Source: Vanessa cardui (taxonomy: Eukaryota; Arthropoda; Insecta; Lepidoptera; Nymphalidae). From it: a DNA stretch of 64,000 nucleotides. Positions within the stretch are counted from its first letter, which is position 1, and each line of letters begins with the position of its first letter. The notes beneath the pieces are model-generated. The model had not been told where the DNA came from. It saw nothing but the letters and a program-made list of their open reading frames with translations, and made no database searches. The stretch lies in contig NC_061127.1 of the NCBI RefSeq assembly GCF_905220365.1, positions 4,464,001-4,528,000 on the forward strand. Reading direction: 5' to 3'. Below are positions 21,030 to 32,752 of this stretch, in pieces. A program made the translations under genes and the position numbers.

Positions 21030-22017
21030 TAAGTAACGCACTCATCCCTACACCCGTAGACAGTAAGGCTGCTTATCGAGCGTGACTCGTCTCAGGACCC
21101 CGAAAATTTTCTGAAAGACATTTTTTTTTAGCTATCGATCGTCTTTCTCACGTTAGACTGAATATTTATAAAATTCTCGTCTGGTTTACGTAATCGAAGG
21201 ACAGTGGATTGTTATTGGAAGGTGGTGTAGGTGTGTTCGCCCAAACGCACGTCGAAACAAACATTATATAAAACGTCCGAAAGGATTGTCCCATCTGTGT
21301 GCTAGACGGAAAGCCTGCTTTATTACGTAGATATTAGTTTGCTCCTGATAACAATTTGTGTTTGATGTTTAGCTTGTCGATTGGGAGATAAATAATCAAA
21401 TCATTAAGTCATGGATGAGTACTTGGTGTGAAATATAAATAAGAATTATTAACAATTTGAAATACTGAAGATAAATGAATCATTATAAACGTAAATATTT
21501 CTGATAATAGAGAATAATAATTGATTTGTATTTTACTTATATCACAATCAATTAATTAACAAAAACCGCTAAGATATATGTATTGTATAGCACATATGAT
21601 TATTCTGAAATGTATATTATTTTATATTTTAATAATTAAACAAACTTTATACTTATAGAATATTATGTAAACACAACTGCCCTTACCTCAATCTGTTTCA
21701 AATAATAATAATTCATTGATTGCGTTATGTTTTGTGTTTAAAACAGTTTTGATGTAAACGTTAATTGAGTTTGTGAGTTTTAAAAGCAGCGTCGTTTCCA
21801 ATTTTATCCGAGAATTAAACAGGTTTTAGACATAAATGAAGTCAAATCCATTTATCTGGAACTCGAGTTTAAGAACCAAACATAATTATAAATACGCTTC
21901 GATTTATTGCAATAATTTGACACGTTTTGTCATGCGTTATGTGTACCGAAATTTCGGTGTGAAATACAAGTGCATTTTAGTTTATTGTTGCACACGGTTA
22001 CATGTTTTAATATATAC
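21030..22017. other. No gene seen (possibly intron)
   Basis: Unique-looking sequence that becomes AT-rich downstream of 21100. If the island before it is a first exon, this would be the start of its intron. Confidence 0.35.
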
Positions 22018-22246
22018 ATATAATAAAATTGGAGTGTCTGTTTGTAATAATAAAATAGCTCTTTTTTACTTAATGCATATGTATGTATACATGGTACATA
22101 TACCAAAACAATATTTTTTTACAATTTTTGTCTGTCTGTCTATTTGTTTCGGCTAATTTTGGAACGGTTAGACCGATTTTGACGGGGCTATTTTTTTTTG
22201 TTGAATTCAAACGTGTATAAAGTCGCAGGCACAGCTAAAATACTCG
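22018..22246 (+). repeat. Repeat E copy 3
   Basis: ATAATAAAATTGGAGTGTCT to GTCGCAGGCACAGCTAAA, matching the 9640 and 10612 copies, with the terminal CTAGT decayed. Confidence 0.65.
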
Positions 22247-22959
22247 AGGAATTTAAACACCTACTTCTTTTCCTAAATGAATACTATTCCATATTTTAAT
22301 ATAAAGTATTTATAAAGGGCTTGTTAAATTTGTCTTGTGTAACACAGCAATTGTTGTTCAAGCAATTTCTGAGGAGTAAGAAAACATTTGATTGTTAAAC
22401 GACTAAAATATAATTATCTATTTTCTTAGCATATTATTGGCGTTGTGATTACTTTTTTATTGATAGCATTATAATCAGTCTTCACTAGTGTTCGGTCTCG
22501 TGGTCTAAGGGTTCCGTACAATTTTAAGAATACATAACGATGGTAAGTTACTGTGATAAATAAAAATTGCCAAATGCGTGATAGCGAGTTGAAAGCCGGG
22601 CAATCACTACTAAATTTTCATATCATTTGTGCTTATAATTGAACCACCAATTGGAAGAAGGGAATAAATCCAAAAATAGGAACGGAGATATTAAAAAAAA
22701 ATGCATAACTTTTTGCTTTCAACTTACAAACTTATAGGATATCAATGATTATTAAGAAAATATCAATCCTGATTTATTCACCGACAGACCTGCCTTAAAT
22801 GTATAATATTTAGCCTAATGTCTAAAGATTGTAAAAGTGTATAAAAGTGAATATGGCGAAAAGTGGCGTTTAATCCCTTCTTCCAATTGGTGGTTGAATT
22901 TAGTTTTTAAGTATAACGCAATTGAATCTACGTGCATCGGATTTCAGTCTAACACATCT

Positions 22960-23045
22960 GTAACCATTATTGGGGCAGAGTGGTGGAATAAGCCCCAATC
23001 CCTCTCAGATAGGCAGGAGGCCTTAGTCCATGAGTGGAACATTTG
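22960..23045 (+). repeat. SINE A 3' fragment, diverged
   Basis: GCAGAGTGGTGGAATAAGCC and GGAGGCCTTAGTCCATGAGT correspond to the last third of SINE A. The 104-codon frame spanning it is not a gene. Confidence 0.45.
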
Positions 23046-23159
23046 TGTTTACTATGAATACAAAATATTAATAACACATGTTAACGAGAGGGTTTTTATA
23101 TTCGAAATTAACATTATGAAAAATATGATTAATCTTTACATAAAAAAATGACACATATA

Positions 23160-23675
23160 CTGTATACATTTTGATTTAATTGATCTCTGTCATTTGCAAT
23201 TTTAATTGAAATTTGACATTACATTATACAGGTAGGATTATTTAATATAAAGAAAATAATAATTAATCTAAGTGTAATCAGAGACAGGTAACAGACAAGT
23301 GTATAATGAAGACACCGAAATGCATTTTACATCAAGGAACGAAACCCTAAAAAACCTTAATGAGAAAACTCTAGCGTTTCCTGAGAGAGATTTTTGAACG
23401 GCCGCTTAATGTTTTTAAAATTTCGTAATTAGTTGCCACTTGACAGTGAATTATACAGAATAGTTAATTGTGTGCCCGTTTTTATTTATTTATTTAGTAA
23501 ATATTCGGTAATTAGTATTTCTCAACAGTAATTTCACATTGTAACCTTCGAGGGAATTTTTGCCGCGCATAACTCACAATAGAAAATGTTCTTTTGACCT
23601 TTTAAACGAAATATGTCAAATTTATGTAACTATTCTTAAATAAACAATTAAGGAATACATTTTCGTAAATATATA
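23160..23675. other. No gene seen
   Basis: AT-rich, no recognised repeats. Confidence 0.35.
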
Positions 23676-23952
23676 TTTTTTATGGAATAGTTTGGCGGAC
23701 GAGCATATGGGCCACCTGATGGTAAGTGGTCACCATCACCCATAGACAACGCTGTAAGAAATATTAACTATTCCTTACATCGTCAATGCGCCACCAAACT
23801 TGGGAACTAAGATGTTATGTCCCTCGTGCCTAGTTACACTGGCTCACTCACCCTTCAAACCGGAACACAACAATACTGCGTACTATTGTTTAGCGGTAGA
23901 ATATCTGACGAGTGGGTGGTACCTACCCAGGCGTGCTTGCACAAAGCCCTAT
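23676..23952 (-). repeat. Repeat B
   Basis: T-run, then GGCGGACGAGCATATGGGCC through GTGGGTGGTACCTACCCAGG to CACAAAGCCCTA. It lacks the terminal CCACCAAG. Confidence 0.85.
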
Positions 23953-24004
23953 TTTAAAATACTTTATATACATGCATTTACATTTTACTAATCTAGATTA
24001 ATAT

Positions 24005-24440
24005 ATTTTTATATTATAATATTATAAATGTAAAAGTAACTCAGACAGAGTCTGTCTGTCGCTGTTTCACGACCTAACCACTGAACTGAATTTGCTGAAA
24101 TTTAATATCAAGCAAACTAGAACTCCAAGGAAGACGACCTTCATGGTCGAGTAGTGTGTACACCGGTTTTCATGGGTACGCCACTCCGATGTCTGATTCC
24201 CGGCGGAGTCGATGTAGAGAATTCATTAGTTTTCTATGTTGTCTTGGGTCTGGGTGTTTGTGGTACCGTCTTTATTTCTGATTTTCCAAAACACAAGTGC
24301 TTTAGCTACTTACATTGGGATCAGAGTAATGTATGTGTTGTCTCATATATATATTAAAGACTTACTTCTGAAGAAAGGACACCATGACAACCAACACTCG
24401 AAAACAGGAGCGAAGCCGCTGGCGACTGCTAGTTTTATAT
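24005..24440 (+). repeat. Repeat F (Helitron-like) split by SINE D
   Basis: The F head is at 24010-24131 (ATTATAAATGTAAAAGTAAC, CTGTCTGTCGCTGTTTCACG, CTAGAACTCCAAGGAA), and its 3' end is at about 24372-24440 (AGGACACCATGACAACCAAC to GCGACTGCTAGT). The intervening 240 bp are SINE D. The intact F copy at 30840 reads straight across this junction. Confidence 0.7.
24130..24372 (+). mobile_element. SINE D (tRNA-derived) inserted in repeat F
   Basis: It starts GACGACCTTCATGGTCGAGT, a tRNA-like head with an A-box-like TGGTCGAGTAGTG. The B-box region (GTCTGATTCCCGGCGGAG) is mutated from the more intact form at 46470. The body is GTCTGGGTGTTTGTGGTACC ... CACAAGTGCTTTAGCTAC ... TCAGAGTAATGTATGTG. Other copies are at 30003 and 46322. 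Confidence 0.7.
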
Positions 24441-24730
24441 GTGTATACGTTTTTGTATTTACACTAGCAACTCCCCTGGGCGATTAATAATAAACACAAT
24501 GATATGATTGATAATTAGTTCCGGAGATATTCCCCTACATATAAACAAACCTTTGCAACATTAGCATAGATTACATATTTAAATCGCTCGGAGTTCTGAT
24601 GAGTTACATTTTTTGGCAAAGCCTTAATGCTTTATCATCAATGAACGTCCCATTATAGCCCATTAGCTTATATAGTCATATTTAAGCCATATTGGACATT
24701 CTATTTATCATTGTAGCAACTTGTAGATTG

Positions 24731-25045
24731 CTTCTCTTTATTTTTCCTTCCATTTGAAGTCGGCCTAGCGTATCTTTTCATCATAATCATCATCATTATC
24801 ATCTGATCTTTCATATCTACCTTTGAACCTTCAAGAAAAGAGCGTACTCCTTCCTTAAAGGTCGGCAACGCACCTGCAAGCCCCCTGGTGTTGCAGATGT
24901 CCATGGGCGGTGGTAGTCACCATCAGGTGAGCCTCCAGCTCGTTTGCCACCTATCTCATAAAAAAAACCTCTGCCATATCCCTCCTTACGCATTCCATTA
25001 ATGTCTTATTATGTCGTCCTCTTCCCATCCCTCTATTCTCATTCT
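24731..25045 (-). mobile_element. Retroposed fragment flanked by 14-bp direct repeats
   Basis: CAACTTGTAGATTG is found exactly at 24717-24730 and again at 25046-25059, bracketing 315 bp. The - strand reads like the decayed C-terminal coding end of a retroelement (MKRYARPTSNGRKNKEKQS near 24735-24790), and it is itself interrupted by repeat C. The 14-bp duplication fits a LINE-type target site. Confidence 0.6.
24826..24968 (+). mobile_element. Repeat C, full-length A-tailed retroposon
   Basis: CCTTCAAGAAAAGAGCGTAC, CACCTGCAAGCCCCCTGGTG, GGGCGGTGGTAGTCACCATC and GCTCGTTTGCCACC, then CTCATAAAAAAAA. The A-tail and wide occurrence in moths and butterflies (from memory) mark it as a LINE-mobilised short element. 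A shorter copy is at 14914. Confidence 0.75.
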
Positions 25046-25589
25046 CAACTTGTAGATTGTTACGTTATTCATTAATACGTAATTATTATCATATTTTTAT
25101 GTAAATAGGTGAAAATGTATAGCGATCAAACTGACACATAGAATTATGTTAACAAAACACACTATAATAAACAAATTGTAATAAAAAATGGCATTGTGTT
25201 CAGATGACCCTTGCGTTACTAGTTCTCTGAATTGCAAAGCTCAGTATTTGCGCTAAGCAAGTATCAGATCTTTGATCGCTATAAAAGTGGACCAGTTTTT
25301 GAAAATGTGTTTTATTACTTAGTTAATATCACACGTTTCAGTTTACTTTTAATAACTTCTGTAAGGAAATAATAATTAGTAGAATTTTCTTATACAATAT
25401 AAAAAATATGGTCTAGTTTTAGTCATATAATTTAGAATTAATCATAGTGTTTGTTCGTGTTTTATCGTTCATTTGACTATCGATCATCAACCAGATTCAC
25501 GTGAATCGTATAGGATGATTCCGAGTTCAAGCATTTCTGAGTTAATTTAAGTTAATAATTTATCTTGTGCTTGGCAAAGAAGAAAATTA

Positions 25590-25735
25590 TTTTTTTTGAT
25601 ATAAGGACGAGCAAATGGGCTCCGAGCAAATGGGCTCCTGATGACCAGTGGTTACCATTCCTTACACTGCTAATGCGCCTTCAACATTGTAAAATAAGAT
25701 ATGGATCTTGAGCCTGTATTTACAAGACGAGTGGA
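25590..25735 (-). repeat. Repeat B fragment with internal tandem duplication
   Basis: T-run, then GGACGAGCAAATGGGCTCCG, with GAGCAAATGGGCTCC repeated immediately, then CATTCCTTACACTGCTAATG. Diverged. Confidence 0.5.
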
Positions 25736-25739
25736 TGCC

Positions 25740-27334
25740 TCAACCAAAACTCTATCATCCTACAGAAAATATCGTACAGAGGTCTGAATATTTCCGATGA
25801 AATTCTACCACATGTAAAGTCAACCAACATCGGAGCGAACCTCATTTTCAAGAGTTTTTTGTGACTGGCACTAGCGTAAATTTTTTTGGCACAGCACCGC
25901 GATTGGCGTGCGACTAGCATCGGATAATTGTTTACAAACAAAAGAGCTATTACAGTGCCGGGTATCTGTTGTTTTGTATTATGCTAAAAATAATAATATA
26001 TATATTTTTTTATGAAAATACATTAAGACAATAATTTTAATAGAGGGTATATATTAGATTTTAAATTAACAAGGTTATTTTTATTATTACAGTTATTAAA
26101 AACGGGCTATTAAATATGTTTTTTTTTTATATTTATTTGATGTAGCTCGATATTTTGAAATTATTTACGAATGTCTTTTTCACGAGACTCAAGTGAAACG
26201 AAAATAAAAAAAAAACATGGTAAATATTCCGTTTTTAAGAACTGGGTATATACTGTTATGTTATTTTTTTTCGTGTGATTTAAATTTATAGGCGTACCAG
26301 TTGCATATTATAACATTTATGTCGGCGCGAAACCGCGAATTTAAGAAAAACGCGTGTCCAGAAATCATTATTTTAATAATTTGAAACTGTTTGATTGTTA
26401 AATTAATAATTTTTGGGGAATTGTGAAATCTTAAATCAGTTTGAAAAATTTTAATGTTAGTTGTTGTGTGTGCGACGCTGACGTCATGTTTTTTAAAAAC
26501 GAGCTTGGACATGCTTCTCCGTTATATATGTTACTTAAGCCTGGTTGCTATTTAAAATAAAACGATTTATTAAGAAAAAATGTTCAATCGATTTTACATT
26601 TTTTCTTCTAACATTAGCATCTGGCACCTTTGTCACGGTAATGTATGCTAGGTATAGTGTCTTATGAAAAAAATGAAGATAATAACAGTAATTAACTCAA
26701 AAAACCAAGTCTGTTTTGGTTTGAGTAGTAGTAGCACGCCCAATACGAATACTAACCCAAAATCCAAAAACACTTGCTTTTATTGCACCGCCTCGATTTT
26801 TATCAAAACTTTTTGAGGCGACTTAGGTATTGAACCGAGGACCTCAGCCACTATGTCTTACGAGGCTGTCAAACTATACTTTCATATGAGTATGCGTTTC
26901 CTCCCGAGAACTTGCAGTTGTTTCAAAAGTTGGGACCGAACCTGCACTGATTATAACATCACTAGTATTAATAAAAGCCAGAGGGCCGATAAAATTGAAG
27001 GCCAGCAGGTGATTCATTTGTGTAATGAATGTGACTCCCACTAAAATTATTGAAGACATGACACATGACTATTCGTTAAATTTATATCATGGCAATATTA
27101 TGATTTACTCAACCGTAGTTTATTTTAGTTATTTCATTTTCATTAAAAAAAAAACACTAAAATAAACTGAAATGCATGTAATGTAATTAAATGTCAAACA
27201 AACAATGATTCTCAAAAAGATTTTCATTCATTCATTCATTTAATTTCGACAATAACTTTCGAAAGCAAGTGTTAAGTGGATTTTACAGAAAACAATAGTC
27301 AAAAATATAATTAGATCAATTCTGTGGTCTTATT
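25740..27334. other. No gene seen
   Basis: AT-rich. A tRNA-like relic (GGTATTGAACCGAGGACCTC at 26826-26845) is visible, with no folding tRNA around it. Frames at 26261 (-) and 26853 (+) lack motifs. Confidence 0.35.
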
Positions 27335-27500
27335 AGCCATAAACTTGGTAATATTAGCTATTCCCTACATCACCAATGAGCATTGGAGCAGCATGGTGGA
27401 ATAATCATCTCCTCAAAGGGAGAGGAAGCCTTAGCCCAGCAATGGGACAGGCTGTTACTTTACATCATCAATGCTTCACCAACTTTGGGAACTATATACT
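27335..27500 (-). repeat. Repeat B fragment holding a SINE A tail
   Basis: AATATTAGCTATTCCCTACA (B) is followed by the SINE A end (AGCATTGGAGCAGCATGGTG to GGGACAGGCTGTTAC), after which B resumes with TACATCATCAATGCTTCACC and AACTTTGGGAACTA. It is a truncated SINE A insertion, with B segments duplicated around it (TACATCACCAATG / TACATCATCAATG). Confidence 0.55.
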
Positions 27501-27541
27501 TATAAACTATATTTTTATTTATACTATATGTTTGGTATCGT

Positions 27542-27970
27542 ATTATACTATATGATATGTCGAAAGCTTTTGACTTTGTAGATCATAGGATCTTGCTAAA
27601 AAAGATGGAAAAGATCGGCATAAGAGGAGTAGCTCTAGAGTGGATTAATTCTTATCTACAAAATAGAATGCAATGCGTTCAAATATCGAACCTAAACAAA
27701 AATAATGAACTGACTACGTATGAATCCAGCTATGACTTCAACCGTTATGGTGTTCCGCAAGAAAGTATTCTAGGCCCACTTTTATTTATCCTGTATATAA
27801 ATGATTTACCAAACGTTATCCCACAAAAATGTTTTGTTTCCGCAGACGATATCTCTATAATTTTTACGTCAAACAAAAATAAAGATCTTATCGAATTTGA
27901 ATCTGAAATACATCGAGGTGTAAAATTAATAATTGACTATTTAAACAAAAAATGCATTAATAAATAATGA
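27542..27970 (+). pseudogene. Non-LTR retrotransposon reverse transcriptase fragment
   Basis: The frame covers the central RT palm of a jockey/CR1-like LINE. Motif A is YDMSKAFDFVDH at the start, motif B is YGVPQESILGPLLFILYIND, and motif C is FVSADDISIIF. The residue after VPQ is E where families have G, and the residue before ADD is S where F/Y is usual, so it is unlikely to be active. It begins abruptly without the fingers domain or endonuclease and ends at TAA 27965-27967. A TATA-rich stretch precedes it. The piece at 29290-29502 has the C-terminal end of the same kind of protein and may be the same insertion, separated by about 1.3 kb of decayed or foreign sequence. Confidence 0.85.
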
Positions 27971-29289
27971 GACTCGCTATTCAGACTGGTATCCAAAAAA
28001 CTGTAGACACTTATAAACAAGATATAGTATATGTATCTCTACGGACAGATTGTCCGCGGAGATACAAAAACATTAAAGAATATAAATAAAGTAAAATTTA
28101 GCCATGCAATATCTAGGGAGTGAGTTGATTCTCAGGAGGGTTTGCACAGAGTTCCATTACCGGTGTTTTTACTAGCCATTTGGAATCGTCATTCCAAAAC
28201 AACTACATTTAAGAAATTTTGCAGCTAAATATAGGAACCTGTACACTTGCGCGGCATAAAGCGCCAGTGAGTCTATTCACATATTCCAGGAAAAATATAC
28301 ACTTAGGTTCCATTGTAATGAATCAACGCTGCGTCATAACTGGCAACACTTTGACAATGTAAGGATCGGTTACTAGAAATAAATATTCCATTTTTAAAAT
28401 ATTATAAAAGCGTTCGTCTGCTGTTCCATTTTTAAAAATCTGTCGCTTAGAGAATGTCTTTTTACGCAGACAGTATTTGGATATAAAAAAGCTTCCCAAG
28501 TAATTATCTATTGCTGTCTTAAATTTAACACATAAATGGTTAGGGGCTTGAACTCTGCGTCACTAAATGCGGTTAACCCTACTCGATAACGGCGTATGGT
28601 AACCATCACATTTAATTGTTTAATTATTTACACGTCCGGCGATTGAGGTGAATGTTGCGTGCTTATTTGACTATATAATATATGTATCGATTGATTTCTT
28701 CCAATATTTTGAAGTATGTCAGTTATATACTTCTACATAGGTACTTTGGCCGAATTTATCCAAATTGGTCAACTTTGAACTTGTGGAAACAAGTTTGGGC
28801 AAAAACACAGGTAGGTAGGTCGATTATAGGGATGGAATGGTAACCTGGCAGAACCAGAGAAAGTTCAACCACCGTGACGTATTTAGCGCGGCACGAGTAA
28901 ATTGTGGCCAAATTTTTAACTCCCAGTATCAAAATCCGGACTTCTGGAAGTTTGTGTACAAAAGTCAATGACTTTTTATTGGACTGACCTGAGATATTAA
29001 TCTACTCGTACCTTATAAACTAGGCTTAGAGCCCTAACATAAATGAGCTTGTCGTAGACTTTTATAAATATTATAAATAAATGTGTGACATTCTTAAGAG
29101 TTTACCTTCTTAATATATAAATAGGATGCTATAGATTTTGCTTAATATGAGACTGCTTTTTTATATATGTAAACACATGCTTTATAAGGTGATGGGTTTT
29201 CCAAATTAAGCAATTTGATTCATCTAAAATAGTGTTTTTGTTTGTAAGTAACAAATAAATTTTACCATTTAAAAAATACAATAATAATA
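27971..29289. other. No intact gene; probably decayed LINE interior plus unknown DNA
   Basis: No readable RT thumb domain or repeat was found. A short hairpin (TATCTCTACGGACAG / GTCCGCGGAGATA) lies at 28034-28064. Confidence 0.3.
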
Positions 29290-29502
29290 GCTGAGTAATA
29301 CAAACTTAAAATTGTGAATCGACAATTGCAATGTTCATGCAAAAACTTAACCTTTCCAAGAACCAAAAATCTATACGGGAAAAAATCTCTTAACTATGTC
29401 CTACCTATGTTTATAAATGAGTTACCAAAAAATATTAGAGAAAAAATTACAGAAGAAAATATCAAAAATGCCCTAAAAAAATATTTTTATCAAAAATTAT
29501 AA
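29290..29502 (+). pseudogene. LINE ORF2 C-terminal fragment with (TATG)n tail
   Basis: The frame reads LTFPRTKNLYGKKSLNYVLP, then MFINELPKNIREKITEENIK, then NALKKYFYQKL-stop. This is the standard C-terminal end of jockey/CR1-like LINE proteins (RTxxYGKKxLxYxxPxxxNxLP, then a short helix of K-rich residues). It is followed directly by a TATG/TATA microsatellite, the kind of simple tail that ends such elements. It plausibly belongs with the RT fragment at 27542. Confidence 0.7.
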
Positions 29503-29612
29503 TATACTATGTATGTATATATATGTATATATATATGTATAAATATGTGTATATATATGTATATGTGTGTATGTGTATGTATGTGTATGTGTATATGGTA
29601 TGTATATAAATA
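29503..29612. repeat. TATG/TATA microsatellite
   Basis: Alternating TATGTATATA and TGTATGTGTA units, imperfect, directly after the LINE stop codon. Confidence 0.85.
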
Positions 29613-30002
29613 AAAAAATATATATAATTAAATGAGACATTTGGGAACAGCCTGTATTGTTTAGTTTTAATAAATAGTATATGCGTATATATAATAAAAT
29701 ATATTAATGTGTATGTTTTATTATAAAAAGAAATAAATAAATAAAATAAAAAATAAATAAATGCTTTAATTTTTAGACAACAGAGACCAAATGAACATTA
29801 ATTAATAAAAAAAATACTTTTATAACTTGAATGTCTTATATCAATATTTTAAAATTAACTGACAGAAATGTCATTAAAATAATATGATATCTTTTTTACT
29901 GAGTCAACCTCCTTCGACTCAACTGCTAACACAAAGCTTACATATATATATGTTAGGTAACTCAATGACGTATCTACGTGTTAAGTCGAAATATATAAAC
30001 AT

Positions 30003-30225
30003 ATGACGACCTCCGTGGTCGAGCAGTGTGTACACCGGATTTCGTAGGTACGCCACTCCGAAGTCTTGGGTCTCGATTTCTGAGTCGATGTAGAAAAAGC
30101 TCATTAGTTTGCTATGTTGTCTTAAGTCTGGGTGTTTGTGGTGCCGTCTTTACTTCTGATTTTCTATAACACAAGTGCTTTAGCTAATTACATTGGGATC
30201 AGATTAATAGATAGGTATGTGATTT
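30003..30225 (+). mobile_element. SINE D copy 2
   Basis: GACGACCTCCGTGGTCGAGC to GGGATCAGATTAATAG. The head is intact; the B-box region is degraded (GTCTTGGGTCTCGATTTC). Confidence 0.7.
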
Positions 30226-30371
30226 TGTCCAATATTTATTTATTTATAAAATATACACAATAAAATTTAGTATCAGCTATAGGAATACTTATTACAAATT
30301 TACTATAATGTGCTCCTGAAAGGGTAAGTAAAGCATATTACATTTTATGAGACGTCTATAATTGTTAAAGT

Positions 30372-30645
30372 TAGAGAGAACGCGACACCATAACCGATGA
30401 TTGCGGGTTCAAACCCAGGCAAGCACCACTATGTGCTTAATTGTGTTTATAATTCATTCAATTCGGCGGTGAAGAAAAACATCGTGAGGAAACCTGCATG
30501 TGCCTAATCATCGAAATTCTGCCACATGTGCATTGCACCAACCCGCATTGGAACAGCGTGGTAGAATATGTTCTGAACCCTTTCCTTAATTGAAGAGGAG
30601 GCCTTATCCCAGCTGTGGGAAATTTACAGGCTGTTACTTTTAATT
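30372..30645 (+). mobile_element. SINE A, subfamily 2
   Basis: 5' truncated just inside the A box. The B box GGGTTCAAACCC is intact. It has the subfamily-2 markers: ACCACTATGTGCTTAATTGT (not CCGCTGATTCATGTGC) and an end reading GGCTGTTACTTTT rather than (TTG)n. The same type occurs at 32461, 43640 and 56204. Confidence 0.82.
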
Positions 30646-30694
30646 GTTAAAGTGAAACATGAATTGGCAAGTTTACTAGAATCTCGCTGGTAAA

Positions 30695-30838
30695 GCATTA
30701 TCCAAGTCCGTCTGTGTAGGTACCATCTACATCTATCGCCAAGCAAAACTTAGTATTGTTGTGTTCCGGTTGACAAGTTTGTATAAGGGACATACATCTC
30801 CGTTCCTAAGCCCGGTGGCGTCCGCCAGCCCATGTCAT
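30695..30838 (+). repeat. Repeat B fragment
   Basis: GTCTGTGTAGGTACCATCTA, TTAGTATTGTTGTGTTCCGG and GGTGGCGTCCGCCAGCCCAT. Several internal deletions. Confidence 0.6.
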
Positions 30839-30839
30839 A

Positions 30840-31045
30840 AATCTATACTAATATTATAAATGTGAGAATAACTCAGTCGGTCAGTCGCTCTTTCACGACC
30901 GAACAGCTGAACCAAATTTGATGAAATTTGGTATGAAGCAAACTTAAACTTCAAGAAAGGACATAGGCTATACTTTTTGCCTAACACATGACAAATATTA
31001 TCCAAAAACGCGACCGAAACCGCGGTTATTTCTCCTATAATTTTC
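30840..31045 (+). repeat. Repeat F, best-preserved copy
   Basis: CTATACTAATATTATAAATG, AGTCGCTCTTTCACGACCGA, TTGATGAAATTTGGTATGAA, GCCTAACACATGACAAATAT and CGACCGAAACCGCGG. A Lep1-type Helitron-like fragment. Confidence 0.65.
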
Positions 31046-31134
31046 GGTAATCATTCTTTCGATTATCGAATATAACATTGCATATTTTAAAATTAATAAG
31101 TTTTTTATGGTTGTGTATTTTCCGTATATTGATA

Positions 31135-31435
31135 ACAACAACAACAACAACAACAACAACAGCCTGTAAATTCCCACTGCTGGGCTTAAGGCCTCCTCTC
31201 CCTTTGAGGAGAAGGTTTTGGAACATATTCCACCACGCTGTTACAATGCGGGTCGGTGGAATGCACATGTGGCAGAATTTCTATGAAATTTGTCACATGC
31301 AGGTTTCCTCACGTTGTTTTCCTTCACCGCTGAGCACGAGATGAATTATAAAGAATAAATTAAGCACATGAATCAGCGATGCTTGCCTGGGTTCGAATCC
31401 GCAATCATCGGTTAAGATGCACGCGTTCTCACCAC
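31135..31435 (-). mobile_element. SINE A with longest (TTG)n tail
   Basis: It begins on + with (CAA)n, at least eight units, then CAGCCTGTAAATTCCCACTG. The head is near 31400-31435 (GGTTAAGATGCACGCGTTCT), with the last few bases of the A-box end lost. Frames on both strands here are SINE artefacts. Confidence 0.85.
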
Positions 31436-31527
31436 TGTATAAAGGAATAAGTAAATATAGCAATATAGTTAGTTATTACATGTTCATTAGTAACCAATAC
31501 AATATAAATTGTGGGCTCATATCCCAG

Positions 31528-31621
31528 TCGGGTTAGAATTTCAAATTGCATTAATTACCGTATAATGTGTGTTGTAATTAATGCAAAGTGGAGGCCTGTC
31601 GTCTAACCCGAGGCTATCAAA
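31528..31621. other. Two-stem foldback structure
   Basis: The outer arms TCGGGTTAGA (31528-31537) and TCTAACCCGA (31612-31621), and the inner arms TTGCATTAATTAC (31546-31558) and GTAATTAATGCAA (31574-31586), are perfect inverted repeats nested in one another around a 15-base loop. It may be a MITE relic or a structured RNA; there is no A-tail, TSD or Pol III box. Confidence 0.6.
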
Positions 31622-31639
31622 ACAAAATATAATTAAGAA

Positions 31640-32460
31640 ATTGTATACCGCTCTTAATCTCGCTGTGAGAAGTTTTACCACGTCTAACACGTGTGCGAGG
31701 AACAATAATGCTCATGTGTAACAAATATGAATAATAGTTGTTAATAACGTTCAACTATCACAGATTGCTTAATGATGTTTTGTTTCTATTTTTTACCTAT
31801 GATATATTTTTATTGTTTGTGATAATGACAAAAAAGGTTGTCTATGAACAGATAATCATGGGCTTAAAGTATGAACGAAATAATCAGATGTAAGCGAGAA
31901 CATGTGTATCGAAAGGTACAAATTTAGGTTCGTATGTAAAATATTTTTTCATCGAAATATAATAATGTGATTAATATTTAAAATATACCCAACATTAAAA
32001 CCTCTTTTTACATTTCATTCTCCAATTAAAAAATTAAACAAATAGTAAGCCATAACAGTCTTTGATTTACATTTCATTTTTATCCCCATTTATTCATAGA
32101 ACTCGCTACAAAGAAAAAAAAATCAAAACGATCTCTTTCTAGCAGAATTATAACGTTTCCTTTGAAGGAGGTTGGAAGCCTCCGGATGTCTTTGTGAAGA
32201 TATAAAGTACGGCTAAACAATGGACACGACTGTCGTATCTCAGTCAAGTCCTAACAAAGCGTCTATGTAAATCACTAGAACCTAAATGTAGAAAATAGTA
32301 TTCCTTATTCAAAACTCAGATGTATATAAATATTTAATTTTATTTCGTTTGGTTAAGATGATAATATAAATAAATTGTTTATTTTTAGCAGACAGATGAG
32401 CTAATGATGTCCAAACACACGATTGGTGTAAAAAGTTTGCCATACAGTAAAGTACAGTAC
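31640..32460. other. No gene seen
   Basis: AT-rich, no recognised element. Confidence 0.35.
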
Positions 32461-32752
32461 AGTAACAGCCTGATTTCTCACTGCTGAAATAAAGCCTCCT
32501 CTTCCATTGAGGAGAGGGTTTGGAACATATTCCACCACGCTGTTCCAATGCGGTTTGGTGGAATGCACATGTGGCAGAATTTCGATGAAATTAGACACAT
32601 GCAGGTTTCATCACGATGTTTTCCTTCACCGCTGAGCACGAGATGAATTTTAAACACAAATTAAGCACATATATATTGTGGTGCTTGCCTGGGTTTGAAC
32701 CCGCAATCATCGGTTAAGATGCACGCGTTCTAACCACTGGGCCATCTCAGCT
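32461..32752 (-). mobile_element. SINE A, subfamily 2
   Basis: AACAGCCTGATTTCTCACTG to ACTGGGCCATCTCAGCT. It has subfamily-2 features (ATATATATTGTGGTGCTTGC, TAGACACATGCAGG), with A and B boxes intact. Confidence 0.85.

Noticed and set aside
31078..31344. ORF with a poly-Thr run
   Set aside because: Poly-Thr comes from the (CAA)n/(TTG)n tail of a reverse SINE A.
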